Source: Tamarix chinensis
Lineage: Eukaryota; Streptophyta; Magnoliopsida; Caryophyllales; Tamaricaceae
Direction of reading: 5' to 3'
DNA length: 64,000 nt
Assembly: GCA_030549775.1 (NCBI GenBank)
Contig: CM060180.1
Span: forward strand, 89,567,172 to 89,631,171
Part shown: piece by piece, positions 1 to 9,668 of the stretch
How the letters are laid out: each line of letters starts with the position of its first letter
Position numbering within the stretch: the stretch's first letter is position 1
Translations under genes and position numbers: made by a program
Notes under the pieces: model-generated
Database searches by the model: none
Told to the model about the DNA's origin: nothing
What the model saw: only the letters and a program-made list of their open reading frames with translations

Positions 1-1539
1 ACTTCGCAACGCCACTTGAGCCGCAATCTCCTTAGTCGGGTAGTAGTGCGAGTGAAGGTACACTAGTCTACAATCAATTAATCGGAATTCGATGACCGCA
101 AAGAGGGTGTGGTGGTTATCTAGCTACACTTGCAACCTAAAATTCAGCAATCAAATTCATGCGGGAGCATCTACCATCCTTTTAACTTTTGCTAATGAAT
201 ATTATAGTGATTTTGCTCTCACTTTTTGACCAATCCATGGCTATTTTCTTGTATTCATGCCATACTCAAGCTAAGGAAGGATGATTGTATGGCAACTAAG
301 TCCTTATTTCACTTCATTATGTCTTGATTGAATTTCAATCAAACTGGACTACTAGCAACTTAAAAAGCCTCAAGACATCATCAACTCATTTCCATCAATC
401 AAGGTTTCAACTCCTCCTACACATTCAACTTCAACATGCCAAACAAGGAAAGCATCAAGTGCATCTAACAAAGAAGGCAAGGCACGTTTTGGTGCACCAA
501 AGACCAAGGCATCACCGCAACTCCACTCAACCAAACAACCAGGCCTCAAAGCATCCAAATATGGTTCATTACCTGGGGCACGTTTGTAACACCAAAAGCA
601 GCAAGCTACACTTTTGCCAACTTTTAAATGGCTTATTTAAGGATCAAATGGCTCACAACCCAGCCATTTTTGGCTCATAAAAACAAATCAGACCAGCCGC
701 ATATTCACAGGTCAGCAGCAGCCATTTTCTTCAATTTAGTCAATTGCTGATTTTCGGTGTGGTTAGATCCAAACTAGCTAAGTTAGGTCCTATTACCTAA
801 CTAATAGTTTGTTTATTAACCAAGTTGTCCCTTAAAAGAGTTTGATTAAATTATCCTCAAAATCTTACCACTTTATTCCAAGTGTTGAATACCTTGGATG
901 ATGATCGTAAGTATATGACTTTAGGAGGTGCCTATTGATCATATTTCTTCTCTTTTCCTCTCCTCTTCTCTTTTCCAATTTGGTGGAAATAGCCCTAGAC
1001 CACCTTAATCCAAGAATGACCCAATTTTGTATTGCATATGCATCACACCACAGATGTTTGAATTGAATGTATGAGGACTCAAATGATTGCAAGTCTCACT
1101 TGATTCGGCCTAATTTAGGTTGATTAGATCTGTCATTTTAAGGGTTAGAGTTTGCAATTCTAATCGACGATTGGGTTGTAGTTGGTTGAAGTAGGGCTCG
1201 ATTACGATGTAATTGAGGATTATGAGAGTCAAAATAACAGTATTATGGCTTAATTTGATGAAGTGTTGCTGAATTAATGCTAATTGAGAATTTCTGGGGT
1301 TGAGGTTTCATTGTTGCTGAATTAACACTCAACAAACTCGATAATAATTCCATTTACTAAATAATATCCAAATCATCAAATAATATATAAATCCGCTGAA
1401 TAACAAAATATACATTATCTTCAATAACTTCGCCTGCATCAGAAATCTTGATAAGGATGAACGAAGAGAATGAGAAACCTTGGCCATCTGAAAAGAGAAT
1501 AAGGCAAAAAGAGAAGTAGATGAAGCATTAATTCAGTAC
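1..1539. other. Non-coding flank, probable intron or TE-derived
   Basis: No confident gene is seen. This stretch lies downstream (in minus-strand sense) of exon 3 of the tRNase Z gene and should be intron if the gene continues leftwards. None of the later tRNase Z exons (the GDT and HFS-type motifs) could be found by reading the minus strand. At 1-120 the minus strand has about 40 open codons reading DNHHTLFAVIEFRLID at its start, which look protein-like but match nothing I recognise. The stretch at 320-850 resembles dispersed non-coding plant repeat DNA. Confidence 0.4.
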
Positions 1540-3507
1540 CTGGCTGGGTACAACATGATAAGTTTTAAAGGCCTTGACCATTAGGTCCTTCCTTATGTAA
1601 AATTCTTCACCTACAAGTATGGAACTTATTTTGGTGAAACCGTTAGCAGGAAAAATCACATGTGCATGATGAAGAAGATGAAGCCAAAAGAGAGGCTGAA
1701 TCGCTGGTAGTTTGCTTAAGGATGGAGATTACCTACATCAAGACCAACAAGGTAGTTGTTCAGCTCTGAATGATCCATTGCCCTGTGTACCTCAAATAGC
1801 TTCTCGACATGATCTTTTATATCTTTTGGTACAATAATAGTGGGGGGCTTCATTCTGAATAAGCCACGAGTTGCAACATACATAGGCAATCCCCCCTAAC
1901 AAGCCGATAACTATATTTTAACACTAAAAATCAAATATTATGAAAGCTTAAAGCAATATTCAGCAAGAAAAAATTAACCTGCTTCAATATAATAGGTACT
2001 TCAAAACATGTTATTGACTTGGTTTACAGATCAATATGGGTAATTCATGTCAGATTCAAATCAGCTGGGTATGGTAGGAGACAACCAGCAATTTACAAAG
2101 AAATTGAGGTTAATATTCAAGCAAATGACGATAGTTCAACTTCGAAAAATATAACGATCGGTCATGTAAACAACTTAACATCCCTGTGCATCATTTCAAT
2201 AGCAGTTTAATGGATTGGAAGATAGCCCTATCGAACAAGCCTTGTCCATGTAGGTAAGGCAACATATTAAAAGTTATGTATTCATTCGCGCATTCTATGA
2301 TGAAGACAGAAGCATAGACCACTTAAGATATATCTGCTTTATTTTCTAGCACCACCTAAGAGTAGAAGGCACATTAGCTCAATGGCTTATCTGAAAGAAA
2401 AGCATCATGTTGATCGGCTGATAAGCATTGTGCTAATGTACCTTGTTGATCTACTGAAAAGCAAATGAATATGCATCCATAACAAGCACTCATTTGCATC
2501 TGTACCAAGCATCATGTTAATTTGTTGATACAACATCTACTCTTGATATGCATTATATAAACAAAACATCATTTCCCAGGCCGTGAAGAATGCAGCCAAT
2601 TCTACTAAACAAAACCCCTTGCAGTATCATCATATTCCTTTGAAAAACAAAGATGCAACTATATTGCTTGTTCCTTCCAATCACTACCTCTACCTTTCTT
2701 TCCTAATTGCAAGAAGAACGAAGGGGGAGCTCTATCCACAATCCCCCCCCCCAAAAAAAACAAAGCAGTCAATCCCTCGTGCCATAACTTCTCAACCCAC
2801 TACACAAGAATTGTACTAAAGATATATTATACCAATACAATAATATCACAAGGAAAAATTACCCATCATGTATGCTTCCAATACAACAACAACAATAACA
2901 GGATACGAATCCCCCCAATAGGTTTGCTTCCACTACATAAGGGTTAGATTTTCAATATTGCAACGTGCACCAAGGGAAGCTTCATCTGCCCATCCCTGCA
3001 AGAAATGTCCCTTGGTGCTCACAATTAAGAATTCCACCTCCTTTCAAAATCATTACTTTATATGCTATAAATTATATAAACAGTGAATCTACAGCAACAA
3101 ATTACATCTCATTGATGCTGAAACTAAAAATCAAAGCATAATCAATCAACTCAAGTAGCTTCTCAATTATCAAAAGGCACTAACCTAAAATGACACAACA
3201 TAAATTAAGCATGTAGAACAATAGTTCATAAAAAACTTAAAGTATAAACTCGCAGAAAGACAAGACATACAATGTGGTCCATGTGACCATGGGAAATGAA
3301 GAGGAAGTCCTGGATGACAGCACGTTGAGGACATCTTCCAATGTCGAATGCTAACTTGAGAGTGGGGAACATTATGCAAGTCTCTTGTCCCGCAACTGAT
3401 ATACCTTCGATTTTGTACCCTTGGATCTCAAGAGGTTTATTGCTTGAAGTCTTCGATGATGAGTTAGGGTTTGAGACCGAGTCGTCATGGTCGTTGTGGC
3501 TTGACAT
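1540..3507 (-). CDS. TRZ1: Short-form tRNase Z (ELAC1/TRZ1-like), exons 1-3 of a partial gene
   Basis: This is the endonuclease that removes the 3' trailer from pre-tRNAs, a metallo-beta-lactamase fold enzyme. Three coding exons are visible: 3271-3507 (79 codons), 1733-1895 and 1540-1610. Exon 1 starts at ATG 3507, has a Ser/Asn-rich leader of about 25 residues, then IEGISVAGQETCIMFP and AFDIGRCPQRAV, and ends in the metal-binding motif HGHMDH (His73, His75, Asp77, His78). Exon 2 begins GGLPMYVATRGLFRMKPPT, exactly continuing the family signature. Exon 3 carries EEFYIRKDL and ends TYHVVPSQ. All junctions are GT-AG; intron 1 (1896-3270) is phase 0 and intron 2 (1611-1732) is phase 1. No chloroplast transit peptide is evident, so the cytosolic TRZ1 type fits better than the plastid TRZ2 type. 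The usual length is about 280 residues, so roughly half the protein is missing and would lie beyond the left edge. Confidence 0.88.
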
Positions 3508-4986
3508 AGGTCTAAAATCACAGCTGCTCGTTAGGTAACTTTACACAGCCCCCACTTGGATTTCTATCAAAATCTTCACCACCTCTTCAGGGCTTAGCTA
3601 CATCACCAAACAAGACGCTTTTAGCTAGGATTGTTCATGTAATTTGATATGTGATATTCGAAGCAATCCGATCTCAAAATACAAATAATCGATCCAAGTC
3701 TTTTTCTCCAAAGCAAATAATTGGCGTGGTAACAAAAAATCAAACAAATCCAATATTCAATATGACAAAAACAAATAATATATATATAAATAACTTTAAA
3801 CATATTTTTATATATGTATAGAGAAGAAAGTAGCTTCTTTCTACTAGCATTTAATCGCATGCAATGGTGCGTCATAAGCAAGAATTTGATCATAATCATC
3901 TAATTCCACACATTGATAACCCAAGACTAGTTGTTTTCTTAAACAAAGTTTGGTGATAGATAAATTGTAGCTCAAACAAGTAGAGAAAAAAACACAAAAT
4001 CGGTAGGCAAAAGAGAGAAGCCAAAGCAAAGAACTAAAATTTCTCAATGAGAATCAAATTGTCCCCTTCATTGTTCGATCTCCTACACAGAACAATTCTC
4101 TTTGTTGGAACGAAAACTTCTTTGGACCATGCCACTTCTTTAAAATGACAAAAAATAATTAAAATTTAATCAACAATGAGGAAAACATCTATACATTGTA
4201 ACACAAATAGTTGCAGGATCAACCATAACCCTTAGACAATCTAGGAAGACAAATGACACTCATCATTAAAAAATGTTAATCAATAAGGAAAAGAGTAGTA
4301 AAGTTTGCTACACAAATTTACATCATAACTTCTTTACTAGAACCAAAACTTGTCTCGACCCTCCCCTCACCAATCATATGTCGACAAAATCTAGACTCTA
4401 ATTTAACAAATAATCATGACACTTTTTTACAACTATAAAAAAAAAATTAAAATTTAGCCAAAAAAGGTGAACAAATCTATACATTGTAAAAAAAATAGTT
4501 GCAGGAGTAATCATAACCCTCACACAAACCGAGAAGAAAAATGGTGCTCACCATTAACAAATGTTGATCACTAATCAAAGAAGTATTAAAGTTTGGTACG
4601 TTAATTTGCATGCTAATGCGTGAATAATGAAATGGTGAGGGAAGATTGAGGATAATGAAGAAGATAGTACAAATGCACAATATATTCGAAAATATGGAAG
4701 AAGAAAATAAGTTAAGAAAAGAAAGAAAGAATGAATAGGTAAATAACTGGTTGTGATCATATAGATAGACAAGATACAAAATAAATGAGATATAGGATTG
4801 AGATTTGGTTAATATTTATATAAGCAAGGAGATATAATAGTTTAATGTTAACGAAAACTGTGGAGAGATATGATGACGTGGAATTAATAACTCCCACATA
4901 GACCATTTTATTTTTACATTGAAAATTTTGGAACTAACTACTTGTTAGAAGAACAATTATATAACATGTGTTTGTTTAATATGTAG
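3508..4986. other. Intergenic spacer upstream of tRNase Z
   Basis: This AT-rich spacer separates the minus-strand tRNase Z start and a putative plus-strand promoter near 4987. It must contain the tRNase Z promoter and 5' UTR, but I could not assign a TATA box. Its only structure is the diverged tandem duplication at 4150-4620. Short open frames here have no coding character. Confidence 0.5.
4150..4620. repeat. Diverged tandem duplication, period about 0.29 kb
   Basis: The stretch starting near 4155 (AATTAAAATTTAATCAAC, then CTATACATTGTA, ATAGTTGCAGGA, CATAACCCT, then AATGTTAATCA and GTAAAGTTTG) recurs near 4443 as AATTAAAATTTAGCC, CTATACATTGTA, ATAGTTGCAGGA, CATAACCCT, AATGTTGATCA and TTAAAGTTTG. 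The anchor CTATACATTGTA is about 288 bp apart in the two copies. Copies differ at many positions, so the duplication is old. No function is apparent. Confidence 0.7.
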
Positions 4987-5069
4987 TATAAATACATCTA
5001 ACCTAACCCTAATATCTTATTCTCTCATACTTGGTTTGTACTCTCAAACGACTCCGGCCCTTCAAACTG
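4987..5069 (+). promoter_or_regulatory. Putative plus-strand core promoter and first (non-coding) exon
   Basis: A good TATA box, TATAAATA, is at 4987-4994. A telo-box-like AACCCTAA is at 5005-5012. A pyrimidine-rich stretch with CTCTCATACTTGG follows about 30 bp downstream, where transcription would start. The short leader ends at CAAACTG|GTAAGT with a consensus splice donor at 5070. Telo-boxes near the TATA box are common in plant ribosomal and translation genes. There is no ATG in this exon, so it would be a 5' UTR exon. The downstream gene was not identified. Confidence 0.45.
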
Positions 5070-6560
5070 GTAAGTCTCTCATTCCCTTTGTCTTCAATTT
5101 TTGACCCAGCCCCTTCTTTCTCTAATTTCTTTCGAACTTACTCCTTTAACTTCAATCTCACATTCTCTTCTTTGATTTCAAACTCACAGGTTCATAGAGG
5201 CAGTTTTGATTTCATAGTTTCACTCTTAATTTCAGTTCGGTAAGATATGATCCAATCTCTGGATTTTTTATACATTTGTTTATTTGATTCATTCTATATT
5301 AATTATAGTTTTAATATGAATTTTAATCGTTTTAGGGTTTCATTTACTCTATAATTATGCTCAAGTGAAAATGTTAACCTATATTCCATAATTCATGAGC
5401 TGGTTGAGCCTCTAAATCAATAAGTTGTATTTGCTTTAGGGTTTTAGCCTTGTTCAAGATAGTGTTACTTAGTAGTTCAATTTGATTTTATTGACTTTGA
5501 TTTTGCTATGAAGAACGAGATTGGTACTTAGTTGTTCAGTTTGATTTTGATTTTTATCTAACGAATGAGAGGGATATCTTGTTGTTTACTAAGATATTTC
5601 CCTGTTGTTCAGTCCAATTAGTTATTGACTTTGATTTTGTTATGAAGGACAAGATTTGTACTTAGCTGTTCAGATTGATTTTGATTTTGCTATTAAGAAT
5701 GAGAGAGGTATTTGTTGATGTTTACTAAGATATTTCCCAATTGCTCAATTTGGTTTGATTAGTTATTGAATTTGATTTCTGCGCTACTGAGGTTTTTCCT
5801 AGGCTATTCTCAATTTTGATTTTGTTTCGGCTGCTATTCATATATTTATGCACAAGATTGGCTTCTTAGATCACAAGAACCAATATTGTTGGAAGAAAGA
5901 TTGGAAGATCATGAAAAAATTGAATCAAGTAATTTTTTTTTCTTTTTTCCTTTGTAGTTAATTATAATCGGATATTTATTAACACAACAAATTATTCTTT
6001 TTATCATAGAAATCGGAGAAAATGAATAGCAAAGACTTGCGACGAAACCTTTCTACAAGGAATAGTGCTATAACAGTACAGGAAATGGTACATCTAGCAT
6101 ATGAAAATGCTTAGAATAACAATATTTCTAAGAGCATATTAAAAATAGAGAAATGAGACATAAATTCCCTCTTTTGCAAAACTAGTAAATAAAAGGTAAC
6201 TGTATTTGCTGTAATATATATTGGAGATAAAAACTTTGCAGGTTTTCACATCCCGATGCTACAACAGAAGGAGGAACTTGGTCGATAATGATCCTACTTG
6301 GCTACTTAATTAGGAAATTGAATATCTTTTTCTCCTTCACATTAAAAGGACCGAAGTATCACCCAACACTTATTGGCATATGCATTAAACTAAACTAGTA
6401 CAATTGAAAACTGGAAGCAATTTTGTTTCTCGCTCCTTTTAAGAAATACAGTACATATACAGTGCACAGTCACCTCCACCGCTCCACCAACACCGTCACA
6501 CAACCAACCAAATGAATATTTTGTAGAGATGCCTTCAACTCTCTATGACTGGCACCACCA
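5070..6560 (+). other. T-rich intron-like stretch with possible unidentified exons
   Basis: After the donor at 5070 the sequence is strongly T-rich on the plus strand, as in plant introns, and contains the 134-bp tandem repeat. Two short protein-like stretches occur: one near 5850-5930 (reading LDHKNQYCWKKDWKIMKKL and ending before a GTAATT donor-like site) and one near 6010-6112 (starting KSEKMNSKDLRRNLSTRN and ending at a stop). I do not recognise either, and a continuous gene model could not be built. Confidence 0.25.
5491..5758 (+). repeat. Tandem repeat, about 134-bp unit, two copies
   Basis: TTGACTTTGATTTTGCTATG at 5491 recurs as TTGACTTTGATTTTGTTATG at 5625. Both are followed by GTACTTAG, TGTTCAG, TTGATTTTGATTTT, AATGAGAG and TTTACTAAGATATTTCCC in the same order. 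A partial third start (TTATTGAATTTGATTT) follows near 5762. It lies within the T-rich presumed intron. Confidence 0.75.
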
Positions 6561-7290
6561 CACATCTACACCGCCACCACTGCCAACTTCAAATAATCCA
6601 AAAGTTGATTGAATGACACATCACAATTCAATGACTTAATAATCCAGTGGAAGTAAAATTTCATCTCGGAAAAAACGAAGCACATGGCCGATCTAAATAT
6701 AATTAACCAAAATTTGCATAATAAAATCATCATCCTCATCGTTAATTGAAAAAAACAAATTTGTTGATAATGCCTGAGGACCGAGACCGAGAGAGAGAGA
6801 GTTAGGGTTGTGGGGTTAGAAAACAAATCGACATTGTTTCATGCTTTTAATGTCAAAATGGAGCAGGAAGAGGCTGAATTGAAAAGACAGAGAGAGTGGA
6901 AGGAATAAACCTTACTATAAAGCAGCGATTGCAGTGCAGTATACAAACTAAATCTGTGTTGATTTGCTGACGTCGATAATTGACTCGATTTTGCGCGATT
7001 AGTAATAAAATTGTTGTTCTCCGGTATCTCAAACTACCACGAACCATCTGTGTCTAACATCTTTGGTTGAAGAAGAACAAGAGGAAGCAACCAGAATTGT
7101 GCCGACAACGACGGAAAGCAGATCGGTGAAGCAGAAGCTAGCCGGTGGATACTAAAGGGAGGGAAGGGAGGGCTGAAGTCGTTCCGCTGTCAACTGGGGG
7201 TGCTGAGGAGTTGCGCTCTTATCCCTACTCTACGTCACTGCCACCGGTTTACTCAGCTTTTCTGTAAAGTTACAATACTGCCGCCAGTTT
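6561..7290 (-). other. Possible minus-strand gene leader, unidentified
   Basis: This stretch is less AT-rich than its surroundings and, read on the minus strand, looks like a transcript 5' region. It has a C/T-rich leader at 7290-7070 with short ATG frames, a candidate donor GTAAGG near 6916, a CT-rich tract with TCCTCAG acceptor near 6777-6800, then an acidic open stretch starting ALSTNLFFSINDEDDDF. Frames close quickly and no protein family is recognised. It may be a gene remnant or coincidence. Confidence 0.25.
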
Positions 7291-7844
7291 CACATTTTTT
7301 TCCCGTTGGGTATAGTTTTGGTTTTCGGTTCTGTTTTAAATATTTTTTTTAACCATAACTGAAACTAGTTCATGCCTTTTATTGCTATAAGTTTTAAAAA
7401 CGAGTTTTAAAAATTCTTTAAGCTATTTTCTTTTCGATCGCTGCCGCCTATAGAGATAGTAATAATAATTATGTAGACGACAATTTTTGTTAGTAAGTAT
7501 AAATATTAGCCTTAGTAACAAAAATAATAATAAGTACAATACTCTAATTAGTAGTAGCAGTAATTGTAATAATGTTATAATACCACCAAAACCATCACCA
7601 CCAATAATAACAATAATAATAAGTTCTTTCAACAGTTTTATATGAAATAAACTAAATCATCTTTGATTTATTAGTTCAAAGCTTATTAGCTATGAGTTGT
7701 TAAAAAGTAGTCATTTGATGAATATGTGTTAAGCTTGCACCAATCGATACTGCATCCTCTCTATTTCTATCTCTATCATAATATTATATTCATTATTTGC
7801 TTTTACATATTAGTAAATTACGAATCGCTACGCACTTATTTTGA
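7291..7844. other. AT-rich spacer before retrotransposon nest
   Basis: No gene is seen. The stretch contains A/T trinucleotide-rich runs (AATAATAATTAT-like, 7460-7620) and nothing else of note. It ends at the outer edge of the left LTR of element A. Confidence 0.5.
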
Positions 7845-9209
7845 TGCATACGGAAAATAAATTGGGTCATGCTAAGAAAAATGGTAGATTAGTATAATTA
7901 TCACAGAAATTAAAAAACAAAATTGGTAGTTGAAGAAGAGAAAAATATGAACTTAAGTATTCCTCAAATTCATATACTTATAATCACCATCAAGATATTC
8001 AAATATTGGAAAAAATAAAGATTTTGAGGATAAATTTAATCAAGCTTTTCACTCAATTTTGAAGGTGCTTCTCATCAAAAGAGGGAAAAATATGAGGCAA
8101 CCAAATCTAACTCTATTCATATGTGAGTCAAACACTTATATAGATTGTGTTGGTCACATAAAGTTATAAACTAATTCAAAAAAAAAGTAAAAATGGTTGA
8201 ATAGGTTACAAGACAAACTACCTAGTTATATAAGGGGATAACTAAGCTAGTTTAAATCTAACTAAACAAGAATCAGCTAATGACTTTTATGGCTTATCAA
8301 CTTGACTTAAAATAGCCCCCATACCCTTATATCTGATTTGGGAGGTTTTTTACAAGCAACCATGCTAAATAAGTGCTTTCACCAATTATTGGTTGGTAGG
8401 AAGTAAAAATTATGCTTAATAGTGTCTTGTGGCAAGCTTATAAGACTCTAATGGTGTCTTATGGCTAGAATTTTGTCCATGTTCTATTGAAGATGTCCTC
8501 CCCATGATCTCAACCTGATTTGGTAGTGTTTTACAAGTTGAAGATCTAAGCTAGTAGCTAAGACATTACGAAATATGTAAAAGTAAGGCTAATGGTATAA
8601 GGTTGATTCCTAGTACTACAAGTAGCATAAAAGTTACGAAATTTGCTGTAAAAATCCCTCGCACAATCCAAACTTGTCCTCCTTGGTTTTCCACACCATT
8701 TAGCCAAAAAGTTGTTGCTCAAACTCACTATTACATTAGTTGCGAGTTGTGGTTGTGTGGCCTACATTTCCTTGCCAAATTTGTTCCAAAAATTGAGGGG
8801 AAAAAGAAGTTATGTCTGTTGGGTTATTGTAAAGATGTGGCTTCAATTTGTCCCCTCCTAGTTGATTTGATGAGCTATATTGGAGCCATCAAAAGTTATC
8901 AAATGATGTTGGCTGGAATATTGTTGTCGCATGGCTTAGAAACAAGCCATCAAGTTTTTCTTATAGTAAGAAGCATTTGAGGTTGTTTAGACTTGGTGAA
9001 ATAATTGGTTACCTTTATATAATCCTTCTAAGATAAATGCCTTTGAAGCATTCTTCCTTGTTGTGAATTGGTTGTTGTTATCTCTTTTTTTCTTATTTGT
9101 ACCAAAATACCCCTTAAATAATGCCTCTTGAAATGAGCTAAAAAGGAAACAAAATCCATCATTAAGTTTGTTAGAAAATTTTAATGTGTAATTGGACGCT
9201 TCTGCATCA
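7845..9209 (-). repeat. Element A 3' LTR
   Basis: Direct repeat of 26316-27640. Shared landmarks include AATTGGGTCATGCTAAGAAA, AAAGTAAGGCTAAT and AGTTGTGGNNNTGTGGCC in the same order. On the minus strand it begins TGATGCAGAAGC and ends TATGCA. A minus-strand TATA-like box CTATATAAG lies at 8135-8143 and is matched in the other LTR. Open frames in this region are not independent genes. Confidence 0.85.
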
Positions 9210-9241
9210 TTCTCCTTGGGTTGTTGAAGATGAAACTTCAT
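8987..9241 (-). pseudogene. Reading frame crossing element A PPT into its 3' LTR
   Basis: An open frame of about 84 codons begins in the last internal bases of A, reads QQPKEND across the purine tract/LTR boundary at 9209-9210, and runs about 73 codons into the LTR. The right LTR keeps much of the same translation (NYT, NDGF and FSSFQE blocks), though it contains a G/C homopolymer change. In element E the equivalent position reads QLGEND in the same register. In CRM-type retrotransposons, as I recall, the gag-pol frame ends inside the 3' LTR; this is probably a relic of such a tail, though the pol region before it is gone. Confidence 0.45.
9210..9222 (-). promoter_or_regulatory. Element A polypurine tract
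   Basis: On the minus strand CCCAAGGAGAA lies directly before the LTR start TGATGCAGAAGC. This is the place and composition expected for the plus-strand primer of reverse transcription. It closely resembles CTTGGGGAGAA in element E. Confidence 0.7.
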
Positions 9242-9668
9242 CTCTTCAAATGGTTGATCTTTAAGGCATTGGAGTTGTTGAAGAACAAATTATTTCAAAA
9301 GTTTCCCTTTATTTTCATCTTGAAGACATGAGTTAGAATCATTTGCAAACCAATCACAAGAAAACAACCAAACATTGGTGCAAGGCTTCACTTTTGGTTT
9401 AGCCATAAAAGAAAATGTGGCATGTCCTATGGTGAACATGATTAGGGAAATAAAATGATGAAACCAAAAGATATTAGTGCTAAAACACAAGTATAGATTC
9501 CTTTTAAATGTGTGAAAGTTGAGTTTTGATACACTTAATTTCTCGCTAAAACTCGTGTATTTAAATCTTGGTGGTGGAAGTTTATAGGGTAACAAAAATT
9601 TGGACACAGACTCACCTACCATAGGAAAATAATGAAAAGCCAAGCCAAGCCATTCACATGATTAATCT
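9223..9668 (-). other. Element A internal fragment, left part
   Basis: This is the short piece of A between its PPT and the insertion point of element B. Frames are broken and no pol domain is recognisable. The last five bases (AATCT, 9664-9668) are the target site duplicated by element B, repeated at 25060-25064. Confidence 0.6.

Noticed and set aside
324..680. 118-codon plus-strand frame
   Set aside because: Starts at TTG, is rich in His/Gln/Asn by composition, matches no domain, and lies in repeat-like DNA.
1421..1520. Possible fourth tRNase Z exon after TTCTCTTTTCAG at about 1491 (minus strand)
   Set aside because: The acceptor-like site is good and the frame stays open, but the translation does not resemble the expected GYVIYSV block.
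3341..3538. Plus-strand frame opposite tRNase Z exon 1
   Set aside because: It is the antisense shadow of the recognised exon.
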